The translations under genes and the position numbers were made by a program. A model generated the notes under the pieces. That model was not told the origin of the DNA. It did not search any database and was given only the letters and a program-made list of their open reading frames with translations. A DNA stretch of 64,000 nucleotides, taken from Flavipsychrobacter sp. Lineage in GTDB: Bacteria > Bacteroidota > Bacteroidia > Chitinophagales > Chitinophagaceae. Where the stretch lies: contig JAJNBJ010000017.1 in the NCBI GenBank assembly GCA_021155965.1, forward strand, positions 1 through 64,000, given 5' to 3'. Positions 8,221 to 19,372 of this stretch are shown here, piece by piece (position 1 is the first letter of the stretch; the number at the start of each line of letters is the position of its first letter).

Positions 8221-9504
8221 TCACTTTAGCGATCGCAAATGTACTAATAGCTGCCTGATTGCATCATATATGGTATTCAATTCATCGGTTGCAATACAAT
8301 ATGGGGGAAGAATGTATATAATATTGCCTAGCGGGCGAATGATGATCTTCTTGCTAATAAAGAAATTATATGCTGTATCTCTTAAAGATTGATGATAGCT
8401 TGCCGTGCCTGCTTTCAATTCTATTGCAAGAACGGTGCCGGTTTGTCTTACTTCTGATATCATATTATCATTCCTAATTTCACCTGCAAACACTGCGTGT
8501 GCCGATGCAATACGTTCTCTGCTTTCTGTGCAACTATCCTGCAGCAACAGGTCGAGGCTTGCCAGAGAGGCCGCACATGCTACGGGATTTGCGGTAAACG
8601 AATGACCGTGGTACAGCATTTTCATTTTATCGTCATCATAGAAAGCATCAAAAATATCCTGGGTGGTTGCCGTTGCGCCCATAGGCATAGTTCCCCCCGT
8701 AAGCCCTTTTGAGAGGCAGATAATATCAGGCGATGTACTGATGTGTTCACAAGCAAATAAAGTACCTGTTCGACCAAAGCCTGTCATTACCTCATCTGCA
8801 ATAATAAGTGTATTATATTGCTTACATAGCAGGAAGAACTGTTCCAGCACAGCGGGACTATACATCTGCATGCCCGCGGCACCTTGCACCAGTGGCTCAA
8901 CTATTAATGCAGCAACATCGCTATTCTTCAGTGCTGTTTCTAACGCTGTTACACTTTCTGCTTCTTTACCTTTGCAGGGGAACGGGATAAATTCTACTTC
9001 AAAAAGGTATTCTGTAAAAGCTTCCGTAAAAATACTCCTCCCGCTTACCGACATTGCGCCAAATGTATCGCCATGATAAGCGTTCTCAAGGGCAATGAGT
9101 TTTCTTTTCTTTATCCCTTTATTTCCCCAGTATTGCAGCGCCATTTTTATTGCCACCTCCACAGCAGTAGAGCCATTGTCGGAATAGAATATTTTTTTCA
9201 TCCCACCAGGCAATATATTCAGCAACCGCTCAGCCAGCAATACGGCGGGCCCGTGGGTAAACCCGGCAAAAATGCAGTGTTCCAGGGTATTTAATTGTTC
9301 ACTTACTTTTTTAGCAATGTATGGATGCGAATGCCCGTGCAGGTTCACCCACCATGAGGAGATCGCGTCTATGTACCTGTTGCCCTCTTCATCAAAAAGG
9401 TAGATACCTTCACCACGCACAATGCCAATAGCTTCCGGCCATGCCTTCATGGATGTGTACGGATGCCATATTACCTTGCTATCGCGCTCCTTTATAGTTG
9501 ACAT
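8221..9504 (-). CDS. bioA: Adenosylmethionine-8-amino-7-oxononanoate aminotransferase
   Basis: BioA converts KAPA to DAPA, using S-adenosylmethionine as amino donor and PLP as cofactor. The protein (427 residues from ATG 9504) has the family start KVIWHPYTS, the substrate-site SSWWVNLHGHSHP, the PLP aspartate in ADEVMTGFGRTG and the Schiff-base lysine in CLSKGLTGG. An upstream in-frame TTG at 9522 is rejected because it lies upstream of the TACCTTTG box at 9511-9518. The gene sits 29 bp after bioD and before the di-iron gene. The C-terminal GNIIYILPPYCI segment is typical of the family. Confidence 0.95.
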   Translation of the reverse strand: MSTIKERDSKVIWHPYTSMKAWPEAIGIVRGEGIYLFDEEGNRYIDAISSWWVNLHGHSHPYIAKKVSEQLNTLEHCIFAGFTHGPAVLLAERLLNILPGGMKKIFYSDNGSTAVEVAIKMALQYWGNKGIKKRKLIALENAYHGDTFGAMSVSGRSIFTEAFTEYLFEVEFIPFPCKGKEAESVTALETALKNSDVAALIVEPLVQGAAGMQMYSPAVLEQFFLLCKQYNTLIIADEVMTGFGRTGTLFACEHISTSPDIICLSKGLTGGTMPMGATATTQDIFDAFYDDDKMKMLYHGHSFTANPVACAASLASLDLLLQDSCTESRERIASAHAVFAGEIRNDNMISEVRQTGTVLAIELKAGTASYHQSLRDTAYNFFISKKIIIRPLGNIIYILPPYCIATDELNTIYDAIRQLLVHLRSLK

Positions 9505-9510
9505 AAGTGC

Positions 9511-9518
9511 CAAAGGTA
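9511..9518 (-). promoter_or_regulatory. -7 promoter box (TACCTTTG) ahead of bioA
   Basis: TACCTTTG on the minus strand ends 6 bp before the bioA ATG, in the 29-bp gap after bioD. If used it would give an almost leaderless bioA transcript and decides the start in favour of 9504. Confidence 0.4.
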
Positions 9519-9533
9519 GCAACTACGTTTAAA

Positions 9534-10169
9534 TTAGCCCTGATAAACCAGCGGCAGTAATATCGGCTTTAGCTGCATGGCATAACGCTGTATGCCCTCA
9601 TTAGTAAGGTCACTGATATAGGGTATTCTTGCAATGAAAGGAATACCTGAATAATTGAGTATAAATTGTTCCGAAGATTCATTCTGTAGCCCGTTCACGA
9701 TAAGCCCTAATACTTTTATACCCCTGCTTTTCAGTACCTCAATGGTCAGCAGTGTATGATTGATGCTTCCCAGGTAGTTCATTGTCACCAATATGGTTGG
9801 CAAATTGTAATGGGTAATAAAATCCGCCATGGTACTGTTAGCCGACATCGGCGACAACAATCCACCCGCAGTTTCCACAAGCAACAGTTTATCTGTCTCC
9901 GGCCATGTAAACTTTTTAAAGTTGATCTCTATATTATCTATTTCCGCTGCGGTATGAGGCGATAGCGGCTGTGATAATAAGACAGCTTCGTCATGAACGC
10001 GGTTTGTCCCATCAATCAGCAACTTTTTCAGCAAGTCAGCATCTCTTTCCCGTATTCCGGCTTGCACCGGTTTCCAGTAATCTGCGCCAATAGCTTCAGC
10101 AATTACGGCAGCAGCTATCGTCTTACCTATATTTGTGTGTATCCCTGCTATGGCGATCGCCTTTTTCAT
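9534..10169 (-). CDS. bioD: Dethiobiotin synthetase
   Basis: BioD closes the ureido ring of dethiobiotin from DAPA, CO2 and ATP. The start at 10169 gives MKKAIAIAGIHTNIGKT, where residues 9-17 are the P-loop (GIHTNIGKT, family form GTDT.VGKT). Also visible are WKPVQAG (residues 32-38), the Mg/ATP element VETAGGLLSP and the nucleotide-binding tail VLGLIVNG. The protein has 211 residues, a usual length. An in-frame start 27 bp upstream adds only non-conserved residues. It is the first gene of bioD-bioA-di-iron. Confidence 0.93.
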   Translation of the reverse strand: MKKAIAIAGIHTNIGKTIAAAVIAEAIGADYWKPVQAGIRERDADLLKKLLIDGTNRVHDEAVLLSQPLSPHTAAEIDNIEINFKKFTWPETDKLLLVETAGGLLSPMSANSTMADFITHYNLPTILVTMNYLGSINHTLLTIEVLKSRGIKVLGLIVNGLQNESSEQFILNYSGIPFIARIPYISDLTNEGIQRYAMQLKPILLPLVYQG

Positions 10170-10453
10170 ATAAGTCGGTTTGCTTTCATAATACATTGTT
10201 TTCCAACCAGTTGGTGAATAAACAACCGAACATTTTCTGTTGTCATTCTATTTAGGATCAGATAATTGCCCGTTAATTATATACTACCCAGCGAAATAAC
10301 ATTTATGACATAAATAATCATTTGAATATTCGCATTAAAATTATAATCTTTAAACAAAATTGAAACATTCTTTACAACTTCTTCCATACACGTAGAATTT
10401 CTATGTATGGATAGATATTATATGGTATTGATAAAATATTAAAACTTCGCATT
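10170..10453. other. Intergenic region between divergent bioD and adenylyl cyclase
   Basis: About 280 bp, AT-rich toward the cyclase side. It must hold the bioD promoter (minus) and the cyclase promoter (plus). No convincing TAnnTTTG box, BirA-type operator or riboswitch was seen in it. Confidence 0.4.
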
Positions 10454-12007
<1,554 letters not shown>

Positions 12008-12011
12008 TAAC

Positions 12012-13139
12012 TTAACTACTTATAGTTGCAAAGAGCAGGTCTACCTGCTCTTTTTTATTAAAGCTGTGCAGGCATACTCTCAGCCTTTCCATGCCCAAAG
12101 GCACTGTTGGATGCAGAATGGGGTTTACTTGTAAACCAGCACGTTGCAGCTTTGAAGCCAGTTGCTTACATTTTTCATTGTCGCCCACCACAAGCGCCTG
12201 AATGGGACTATGACTTTCTATCCATCCAGAACTGTTGGTAGCCGCTACACATTCCCTGAAATAAGCGATCAGTTCATGCAATGGCTTGTTGCTAAAACTA
12301 TGACTCGATAAATATTGGTAGGCACTATGAACAGCATGCAGCGAATGGCCCGGCAATGCCGTTGTATAGATAAACGACCGTGCAAAATTAATAAGGTATT
12401 GCTTCAGCAATCCGCTGCCCACAACCGCTGCGCCATGACAGCCAAGCGCTTTACCAAACGTATGCACGCGTGCAAACACTCTATCCTGCAAACCCAAAGA
12501 GCAAACCAGTCCTTCCCCCTTGCTGCCAAACACACCAGTGGCATGTGCCTCATCAACTACCAGTTGTGCGTCATTTGCCTCACAGATCCTCACTAATTCC
12601 ACAAGTGGGACCATATCCCCATCCATAGAGTAAACCGATTCCACAACAACGATCACCGGCCCCTCATCTTTGTATTTATTCAGCTTTTGCCCGAGATCAT
12701 TCAGATCATTGTGATAGAACTTATAGCGGTGGCGGCATTGACTAAGCCTGACACCGTCTATTATACTGGCGTGACACAGCTCATCATACAATATTGTTGT
12801 TTCCCGGCTGGCAATACAAGCCATAAGTCCAACATTAGCATCATAACCCGAATTGAATAACAGTGCAGCTTCTGCTTTATGAAATGCCGCAATAGTTTGT
12901 TCCAGTATTTCTGCCTGCTTGCTGTTCCCCGATAGCAACCGGGAACCTGTGGATCCGGTAGCATTTGACCTGCCTTGCGAGGCATGCATTAACTCTGCGA
13001 GCAAACCAGTGGTAGCAAGCCCTAAATAATCGTTTGAGTAAAGATCCACGGCAGCCCTGTCTGTAGTCAGCCGACGAAGGTTGCCGGCCATTTCCCTTTC
13101 ATTCAGCTTACCTTTCAGATATTGCTCAACACGGTTCAT
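12012..13139 (-). CDS. bioF: 8-amino-7-oxononanoate synthase
   Basis: BioF condenses pimeloyl-ACP or pimeloyl-CoA with alanine to give KAPA, using PLP. The 375-residue protein has [10 protein letters not shown] (family substrate-site motif), [12 protein letters not shown], the PLP-ring aspartate in [12 protein letters not shown] and the Schiff-base K230 in HTFGKALG. Its start overlaps the end of bioB by 14 bp, so the two are translated from one transcript. The last 15 or so codons contain the terminator hairpin that serves the convergent cyclase gene. Confidence 0.95.
   Translation of the reverse strand: MNRVEQYLKGKLNEREMAGNLRRLTTDRAAVDLYSNDYLGLATTGLLAELMHASQGRSNATGSTGSRLLSGNSKQAEILEQTIAAFHKAEAALLFNSGYDANVGLMACIASRETTILYDELCHASIIDGVRLSQCRHRYKFYHNDLNDLGQKLNKYKDEGPVIVVVESVYSMDGDMVPLVELVRICEANDAQLVVDEAHATGVFGSKGEGLVCSLGLQDRVFARVHTFGKALGCHGAAVVGSGLLKQYLINFARSFIYTTALPGHSLHAVHSAYQYLSSHSFSNKPLHELIAYFRECVAATNSSGWIESHSPIQALVVGDNEKCKQLASKLQRAGLQVNPILHPTVPLGMERLRVCLHSFNKKEQVDLLFATISS
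12030..12055 (+). terminator. Terminator of the adenylyl cyclase gene, inside the bioF 3' end
   Basis: Stem AAAGAGCAGG (12030-12039), loop TCTA, then CCTGCTCTTTTTT. It lies 22 bp past the cyclase stop and within the coding end of the convergent bioF, so the same bases are a terminator on one strand and codons on the other. Confidence 0.75.
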
Positions 13140-14130
13140 GCTGCAGGTTGTGTTTGCGCCTGGGATGTCCGTCGGCGAAAGCCTCTTTGGGCGTTAGCCC
13201 CAGGATGCTGAACATTTCCATATCGGAATTAAATTCGGGGTTAGGGGTGGTCAGCAGCTTATCTCCTGCAAAAATTGAATTTGCACCTGCCATAAAACAT
13301 AACCCCTGTTCAGCTACAGACAACTCCAGCCTGCCTGCAGAAAGCCTAACAGCTGATTTTGGCATCACTATACGCGCAGTAGCTACCATGCGTACCAGTT
13401 CATCAAAGGGCACACGTTTGTTATGCTCAAGGGGAGTGCCTGCTACGGGTACCAGCGCATTTATCGGTACAGACCCAGGGTGCTGCGGCAAATTGGCAAG
13501 GGTCTGCAACATGCCAATACGGTCGGCATTGGTTTCTCCAAGGCCTATTATACCCCCGCTGCATACCGATATACCGGCGCTACGCACATTAGAGAGCGTC
13601 TTCAGCCTATCGTCGTATGTGCGGGTAGATATCACCTCACTATAATGCTCTTCAGATGTATCAACGTTATGGTTGTAGGCATACAAGCCTGCCTCTGCCA
13701 GCCTTTCTGCCTGGTACTCCGTAAGCATGCCCAAAGTGCAGCACACCTCCATATCCAGCTTGTTCACTTCCTTCACCATATCCAGCACGCGGTCGAAATC
13801 ACTGTTATCGCGCACCTCACGCCACGCAGCGCCCATGCAAAAACGGGAAGCGCCGCCTGCTTTAGCATTTTTAGCGGCAGACACTACCTCCTCAACCTTC
13901 ATTAATGCCTGCACCTTAATACCTGTATGAAACCTTGCTGCCTGCGGGCAGTAACTGCAATCTTCGGAACAACCGCCTGTTTTTATAGATAACAGGCTGC
14001 TTATCTGCACTTCTCCAAAACTGTGATATTGTTTGTGCACATTGGCAGCATCCAGGATAAGGGATAATAACGGGCGCTCATATATCTCACTTATCTCCTC
14101 CTTCGTCCAGTTATGGCGGATATTATTCAT
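13126..14130 (-). CDS. bioB: Biotin synthase
   Basis: BioB is the radical-SAM enzyme that inserts sulfur into dethiobiotin. The 334-residue protein has the SAM-cluster cysteines C54-x3-C58-x2-C61 ([12 protein letters not shown]), the family sequences [12 protein letters not shown] and [10 protein letters not shown], and the [2Fe-2S]-site motif RLSAGR. Length and order agree with full-length BioB. It is the first gene of bioB-bioF. The start [13 protein letters not shown] is normal for the family. Confidence 0.96.
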   Translation of the reverse strand: MNNIRHNWTKEEISEIYERPLLSLILDAANVHKQYHSFGEVQISSLLSIKTGGCSEDCSYCPQAARFHTGIKVQALMKVEEVVSAAKNAKAGGASRFCMGAAWREVRDNSDFDRVLDMVKEVNKLDMEVCCTLGMLTEYQAERLAEAGLYAYNHNVDTSEEHYSEVISTRTYDDRLKTLSNVRSAGISVCSGGIIGLGETNADRIGMLQTLANLPQHPGSVPINALVPVAGTPLEHNKRVPFDELVRMVATARIVMPKSAVRLSAGRLELSVAEQGLCFMAGANSIFAGDKLLTTPNPEFNSDMEMFSILGLTPKEAFADGHPRRKHNLQHEPC

Positions 14131-14273
14131 GTAACCTAAAATTTGAAGGGCGAAACTACAACTTAATAAAGATTTACGGGCATTTACAGGGTTATAATAA
14201 CTAATATTACTATGTTTGGCCGAATGCCAATTCAGGCATGGTTATTGTAGCATTAAAAGCATATAATTTTATT

Positions 14274-14963
14274 ATGAAAAATTCGATCTTATTGTCCTGC
14301 TTTTTGATAGCAGCTATAACGTTAGCCAGTTGCAAAAAAAATGATCCGGCTCCCAGCAATACCGCCCGGGTAATGTTTGTGAACGGCTGTGCAGGTGCTG
14401 CAGCAATAGATGTTGCCGCAAATAGCGTAAACATAGCTGGTGCTACTAATATTGGTTTTCAGAAGAATACAGGCTACAGGCAGGTGGCTGCCGGCACAGG
14501 TATCAATATCGGCGTTTCTATTAACGCCAGCGGCCTTATTACGCCACTTATCAATTCTGCAATAACCCTAAACGCAAATACCAGCTATACGACGTTTATC
14601 GGCGGCATTTTCACCAAGCCGAATTTTGTATTCACTACCGATGACCTGACCGCCCCGCCGGCAGGTTTTACCAAGATCAGGTTTGTGAACCTGAGCAGCG
14701 ATACGTTAAACGAACACATATTTGTAGGCAGCAACAAGATCGATTCAAATGTAGGTTATGCGTCTGTTACCCCTTTCCGGCAGATAGCAGTAGCAACAAC
14801 ACCGGTAAATGTATTGGTTCAAGACCCGGCACAACCAACAAAAATTGCACAGTTGTCATCGCAAACGTTCAGTTCGGGTAAAATATACACCCTGATGCTA
14901 ACCGGGACATCTTCAGGCACGTCAACTTCAGCTTTAACGCTGCTAGTTCTGCCAAATAATTAA
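14274..14963 (+). CDS. DUF4397 domain lipoprotein (copy 1)
   Basis: From ATG 14274 the protein has a lipoprotein signal (ILLSCFLIAAITLASC) with the CKKND tail common in Bacteroidota. The mature part shows the DUF4397 pattern ARVMFVNGCAGAAAIDV near the N-terminus and IRFVNLSSDT in the middle, two related beta modules. DUF4397 lipoproteins are abundant in this phylum and their function is unknown. An in-frame ATG 36 bp upstream would put charged residues ahead of the signal and is not preferred. The gene 20 bp downstream is a paralogue. Confidence 0.8.
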   Translation: MKNSILLSCFLIAAITLASCKKNDPAPSNTARVMFVNGCAGAAAIDVAANSVNIAGATNIGFQKNTGYRQVAAGTGINIGVSINASGLITPLINSAITLNANTSYTTFIGGIFTKPNFVFTTDDLTAPPAGFTKIRFVNLSSDTLNEHIFVGSNKIDSNVGYASVTPFRQIAVATTPVNVLVQDPAQPTKIAQLSSQTFSSGKIYTLMLTGTSSGTSTSALTLLVLPNN

Positions 14964-14982
14964 TTGTGTATAAAACCTTCTT

Positions 14983-15678
14983 ATGATCAAATACCTTATG
15001 CCCGTTGTACTTATTGCAACAGCTCTCTGCGGATGCAGCAAAAAATCAAATACACCGGGTAGTGGCGTTGCCAATGTAATGTTCGTTAACGCCATGGCTA
15101 ACGGGCCGTTTCAGCTACATATTGATGGAAGGGTAAATGGCAGTAAACAAAAAGAGGCAACGGATCTGTCATTGTACTCAAGTTCGGGTTATACAGTTGT
15201 CTCTTCAGGTACGAGCTTAAAATTTTCATTTGCCGATACCAGCGGCAGGGAACTGAAAAGTATTTCCGGTCGCTTGGAATACAATATGCACTATACGGCA
15301 TTTGCTTTTGGCTCCGTTACACAACCACAAATAGCACTTGTCCCGGATCCAATGTTTACTTTATTGAACGGTAGTGCCAATGTTCGTTTTTTTAATTTCT
15401 GCGCCCGCAACCCTCATTTGTATTGTTACTTCGGTACTACTTTATTAGACTCCCTGGAATACTATTATAAGTATCCTGATATACCACCCACAAGTACAAG
15501 CCGAATAATTGCTGCAGGCACAAAAAGGCTTTTACTAAAAGACCCTCGAAATCCTTTATTCTCGGCATATATAGATAACCAAACATTTGATGCCGACCAC
15601 AACTATACTGTAATATTCACTGATACATCAGTTACAACTGGCACTGGCTTTAAATTAATGGTAATCAGAAACTATTAA
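14983..15678 (+). CDS. DUF4397 domain lipoprotein (copy 2)
   Basis: This 231-residue lipoprotein (ATALCGC, then CSKKSN) has the same two-module plan as copy 1: VANVMFVNAMANG near the N-terminus and ANVRFFNFCARN in the middle. Sequence identity to copy 1 looks low outside these motifs, so the tandem duplication is old. The 19-bp gap suggests a two-gene operon. The function is unknown. Confidence 0.78.
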   Translation: MIKYLMPVVLIATALCGCSKKSNTPGSGVANVMFVNAMANGPFQLHIDGRVNGSKQKEATDLSLYSSSGYTVVSSGTSLKFSFADTSGRELKSISGRLEYNMHYTAFAFGSVTQPQIALVPDPMFTLLNGSANVRFFNFCARNPHLYCYFGTTLLDSLEYYYKYPDIPPTSTSRIIAAGTKRLLLKDPRNPLFSAYIDNQTFDADHNYTVIFTDTSVTTGTGFKLMVIRNY

Positions 15679-15756
15679 TGGCTCACCTTATTATACCCCT
15701 CAAAGGGTGTTATACAACCATAAAAATGGGCTACTTTTATGGCTTAACTCCTGTTT

Positions 15757-17793
15757 ATGGCTAAACGCTTCATTGGCATAGTTGCTGCACTATCAATTTT
15801 CGCAGCTTGCGATCAACCTGCTACTAAAGAAACCACAAAACCTGATGTGCTGCGGAGCCATCTCGATACCACTGTCAGTCCTAATGATGATTTCTTCGAT
15901 TATGCCAATGGCGGCTGGATAAAAAACAACCCAATACCTGCGGATGAGACCAACTGGGGCATAGGAGAGCTGGTGCAAAAAGAACTGTATGACCGCCTGC
16001 TGAAAATAAACGACGAAGCCTTAAAGAAAAACAGTAAGAGTGGTGCAGACCAGCGCATTGGCGATTTCTGGTATAGCGCGATGGACACTGCAAGCATTGA
16101 AAAGAATGGCATTGCTCCCTTGCAGCCCGAACTGGATGCCATAGCGAAAATGGCAACAAAGGAAGATGTAATGGCACAGACAGCGCGCATGCACGACTAT
16201 GGCGCGGAAGTTTTTTATACCGAAGGTGTTTCACAAGACCCGAAGCGAAGCGATGTGCAGGCATACTTTATGATGCAGGGCGGGCTGGGACTGCCCAACA
16301 GGGATTATTATTTCAACACAGATGCCCGCACAGTGAAAATACGCGGCCTCTATCCCCAATTTATTGCAACCATTTTCAAACTGATGGGCGTTGCGGAAAT
16401 GGAAGCTAACAAAAAGGCTGCGGCTATCCTGAAACTGGAGACCGAACTTGCAAAAGCCTCCCGGAAACTTGAAGACCTGCGCGACCCCTATACCAACTAT
16501 AATAAGTATGCAATAGCTCAGCTGCGTTCTCTTGCCCCGGGCGTTGACTGGCCGAAGCACCTTGCGCAAATGGGTGTGAAGCATGTAGACAGCGTGATCG
16601 TAGGGCAACCTGAATTTTACCGTGCACTTGATAAAGTGATCGCCGGAACTGATATGCAGACATTGAAAGACTACATGACTTTCATGCTCATTAATACTTA
16701 TGCCGAATATTTAAGCAAGCCATTTGCCGATGCCAATTTCGAGTTTTATTCCAAAGCCATCAGGGGTGCACAGGAGCAGCATCCCCGCTGGCGCAGGGCG
16801 CTGGACGCCGAAGAAGCCGCTATAGGTGAGGAACTTGGAAAGCTCTTTGTGAAAGAATACTTTGATACAAAAGCAAAAAACCGATACGAGCAAATGGTAG
16901 AAAATGTGCGCGACGCCTATAAAGCCCGTATTGAAAAGCTTGACTGGATGACTGACAGCACCAAACAGAAAGCTATAAGTAAGCTAAAAGCCATAACCAA
17001 AAAAGTGGGCTACCCGGATAAGTGGAAGGATTTCTCGGACATGACGATAGACCGTGGCCCGCTCGTACTGAATATGATGCGCTCATCAGTATGGTGGAGC
17101 AATTATGAAATGAACAAGCTAGGCAAACCCGTGGACCGCACAGAATGGAGCATGACACCGCAAACCTATAATGCTTACTATAACGAGTCGAACAATGAGA
17201 TAGTACTCCCGGCAGCAATGATGACCGTGCCCGGCTACCGTGATGAAGAATTGGATGATGCACTGGTATATGGCTATGTGGCAGCATCAACCGTAGGGCA
17301 TGAGATCACACATGGGTTTGACGACCAGGGGCGCAAGTTTGATGCGCAAGGCAACCTGCGCGGATGGTGGAGCGCAGAGGATACCGTACAATTCATGAAA
17401 CGTGCAGATCTGCTGGTAAGACAATTCAACGCCATAGTACCGCAGGATACAATGCACATAAATGGCAAAGCAACGCTGGGCGAAAACCTTGCGGATCTCG
17501 GCGGCATCCTCATAGGCCTTGATGCCTTTAAGCAAACAGAGGCCTATAAGAAAGGGGAGAAGATCGCTGGGCTCACGCAATTGCAACGTTTCTTCCTTGG
17601 CTACTCTCTGGGATGGATGATGGCAGAACGCCCTGAACGTATTGCTACCCAATTACTGACCGATGTGCATTCTCCAGCCAAATACCGCATCAATGGCCCA
17701 TTCCCCAATGTACCGGAATTTTATGAAGCATTTGGTATAAAGCCGGGAGATAAGATGTACTTAGCAGACAGTTTGAGAGTGTACTTGTGGTAA
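15757..17793 (+). CDS. M13 family (neprilysin/PepO) metallopeptidase lipoprotein
   Basis: This 678-residue zinc endopeptidase has a lipoprotein signal (IFAAC) and the M13 N-terminal start NDDFFDYANGGWIKNN. The zinc motif is H515-E516-x-x-H519 (VGHEITHGFDDQG), with the third ligand in E576-N-L-A-D580 (GENLADLGG). The substrate-binding NAYYNESNNEIVLPA lies upstream. M13 enzymes cut small peptides; with a lipid anchor this one acts in the periplasm or at the surface. The length matches the family (~650-700), with no missing residue. A bidirectional terminator follows. Confidence 0.93.
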   Translation: MAKRFIGIVAALSIFAACDQPATKETTKPDVLRSHLDTTVSPNDDFFDYANGGWIKNNPIPADETNWGIGELVQKELYDRLLKINDEALKKNSKSGADQRIGDFWYSAMDTASIEKNGIAPLQPELDAIAKMATKEDVMAQTARMHDYGAEVFYTEGVSQDPKRSDVQAYFMMQGGLGLPNRDYYFNTDARTVKIRGLYPQFIATIFKLMGVAEMEANKKAAAILKLETELAKASRKLEDLRDPYTNYNKYAIAQLRSLAPGVDWPKHLAQMGVKHVDSVIVGQPEFYRALDKVIAGTDMQTLKDYMTFMLINTYAEYLSKPFADANFEFYSKAIRGAQEQHPRWRRALDAEEAAIGEELGKLFVKEYFDTKAKNRYEQMVENVRDAYKARIEKLDWMTDSTKQKAISKLKAITKKVGYPDKWKDFSDMTIDRGPLVLNMMRSSVWWSNYEMNKLGKPVDRTEWSMTPQTYNAYYNESNNEIVLPAAMMTVPGYRDEELDDALVYGYVAASTVGHEITHGFDDQGRKFDAQGNLRGWWSAEDTVQFMKRADLLVRQFNAIVPQDTMHINGKATLGENLADLGGILIGLDAFKQTEAYKKGEKIAGLTQLQRFFLGYSLGWMMAERPERIATQLLTDVHSPAKYRINGPFPNVPEFYEAFGIKPGDKMYLADSLRVYLW

Positions 17794-17816
17794 ACCGTTT
17801 CTCACAATTTTGCACC

Positions 17817-17850
17817 AAAAAATGAGCCGCAACTTTGCGGCTCATTTTTT
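17817..17850. terminator. Bidirectional terminator between the M13 peptidase and OmpA-family genes
   Basis: A 15-bp stem (17817-17831 with 17836-17850) with loop ACTT has A and T runs at its two feet, 24 bp after the peptidase stop and 17 bp beyond the convergent stop. Confidence 0.85.
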
Positions 17851-17866
17851 TTAGTTTATAAGAAAA

Positions 17867-19348
17867 TTATTTCTGAGATTTCAGCTTCAATATCACCCTG
17901 CGGTTTTGTGTACGGCCCTTTTGCGTACGGTTTGTAGCTGCGGGGTTTTTCGGACCGTGGCCAACGGTTTCCATTTTGCCCGGTTTCACGCCTTTACGTG
18001 TAAGATAGTTTTTCACGGCTGCTGCACGCTTCTTCGATAATTCTTTATTGTACGCCGGGTCACCGGTATTATCGGTATAACCATGTATCTCTACCGAAGT
18101 AGCTTTCCTGCTCTTTGCTTTCCTGGCTGCTTTCTCCAGTATTGGTACGGCCTGTTTCTTGATCGTTGCTTTGTTCACGTCAAACAATATCGGACCCTCT
18201 ACGTCTACTTCTTCCTGGGGTTCCTCTGGTTCAGGCACAACAACTGGCTCCGGTTCGGGTTCTGGTTCAACTTCCGGTTCCGGGGCAGGCTCGGGCTGGG
18301 GAGCAGCACTTCTGCGGAAGTTATAACGAACACCAATATTGACACCTAATGAATGATTATGTGCCCTGCTGATGCTGTTGAGCATAGAGTTGTAAGTGCC
18401 TACTTTATCGGTCATGCGATAATTGCCTGTACCATGTGTAAATAGCTGGTAAGTGTAGTACATGCCAAGGTTCAGCGCAACATGTTCAGAGAGGTAAAGG
18501 CTGATAGCCGGGCGCAGCAATAAACCTATAGAGCCGTCATAGTTTACATGGCCTGAATTATTGGTTGGCCTTACACCAAGCCCTACATTATACCCCCTGT
18601 TACGCAGGTCATTGATATAAGCCTGGCTGTTAAGACCGTGCGCAGAGGCATAGCTTTTTGTCAGCAACAGGTCATCAGCATCCGGTGTCGGCGAATCGTC
18701 ATACACTGGCACTATCTCTCCCTGTGAACCCGAGTATTTATATATGGCCTCGTAATCGAATGTAGTGTTAGTGCTGTAATTGTTTCGTTGCAACAAGTTA
18801 ATGAGGAAGCCCGCATCAGCAGTAAAGCCTACTTTCTTAGAGAAGCATACCTGGTATTTGAATACCACCGGGATGTTAAGATTGTGGATACGTACTGATT
18901 CTTTTACCCTGCCATTGCTGGTGAGCACCTGGCGGAAGGTATTGGTGAAGTTGTCGGTAGAGCGGTATTCGACATGGAAGTTATCCATGTAATAATCTCC
19001 TTCCTGGTACATATACATCAGGCCGGAGCCTACACCAAAATTGCGCTTCTTGCCAAAGAAATAAGCTCCCTGCACTTCAAGCCCACGGGAAACACCGTTC
19101 CTGAATTCAGGGCGGCTGATATTTGCATTCAGTGCGTTAGTATAATAAGCAGCCTGGTTGATCGTCCTGAGGCTTTGCCATAGGCCTCCGCCAGTGGCAT
19201 TAATATCTATGTACCAGCCGGTATTCAATGAATCGTGGGCAGGTGCTTCTTCGTTTCGTGCAGGCGCATAGTCCCCCTCAGGATTTATATTCTGGGCCTT
19301 TACCTGCGCGGCAGCTAAAGCGAAGAAGAACAGTAATAATTTTTTCAT
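17867..19348 (-). CDS. OmpA-family outer-membrane protein
   Basis: The 493-residue protein has a signal peptide (LLFFFALAAAQVKAQ) and a beta-barrel domain of ~330 residues with many aromatic strand ends. A Pro/Glu-rich linker follows (~345-385, PEPEPEPVVVPEPEEP). The C-terminal OmpA peptidoglycan-binding domain shows ILFDVNKATIK, EIHGYTDNTG, YNKELSKKRA and the closing NRRVILKL. It anchors the outer membrane to peptidoglycan. The Asp and Arg of the diaminopimelate-binding site (the D of TDNTG and the R of the final motif) are in place. Confidence 0.88.
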   Translation of the reverse strand: MKKLLLFFFALAAAQVKAQNINPEGDYAPARNEEAPAHDSLNTGWYIDINATGGGLWQSLRTINQAAYYTNALNANISRPEFRNGVSRGLEVQGAYFFGKKRNFGVGSGLMYMYQEGDYYMDNFHVEYRSTDNFTNTFRQVLTSNGRVKESVRIHNLNIPVVFKYQVCFSKKVGFTADAGFLINLLQRNNYSTNTTFDYEAIYKYSGSQGEIVPVYDDSPTPDADDLLLTKSYASAHGLNSQAYINDLRNRGYNVGLGVRPTNNSGHVNYDGSIGLLLRPAISLYLSEHVALNLGMYYTYQLFTHGTGNYRMTDKVGTYNSMLNSISRAHNHSLGVNIGVRYNFRRSAAPQPEPAPEPEVEPEPEPEPVVVPEPEEPQEEVDVEGPILFDVNKATIKKQAVPILEKAARKAKSRKATSVEIHGYTDNTGDPAYNKELSKKRAAAVKNYLTRKGVKPGKMETVGHGPKNPAATNRTQKGRTQNRRVILKLKSQK

Positions 19349-19372
19349 CCAAAAATAATTTCGTTAACGATC

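Noticed and set aside
10197..10453. Search for a biotin operator (BirA-type) or riboswitch upstream of bioD
   Set aside because: No long TTGTAAAC-type inverted repeat or structured leader could be recognised in this AT-rich gap.
15719..15742. CCATAAAA...TTTTATGG hairpin before the M13 peptidase gene
   Set aside because: AT-rich 8-bp stem with a 9-base loop and no T-run of note; too weak to call a terminator or regulatory site.
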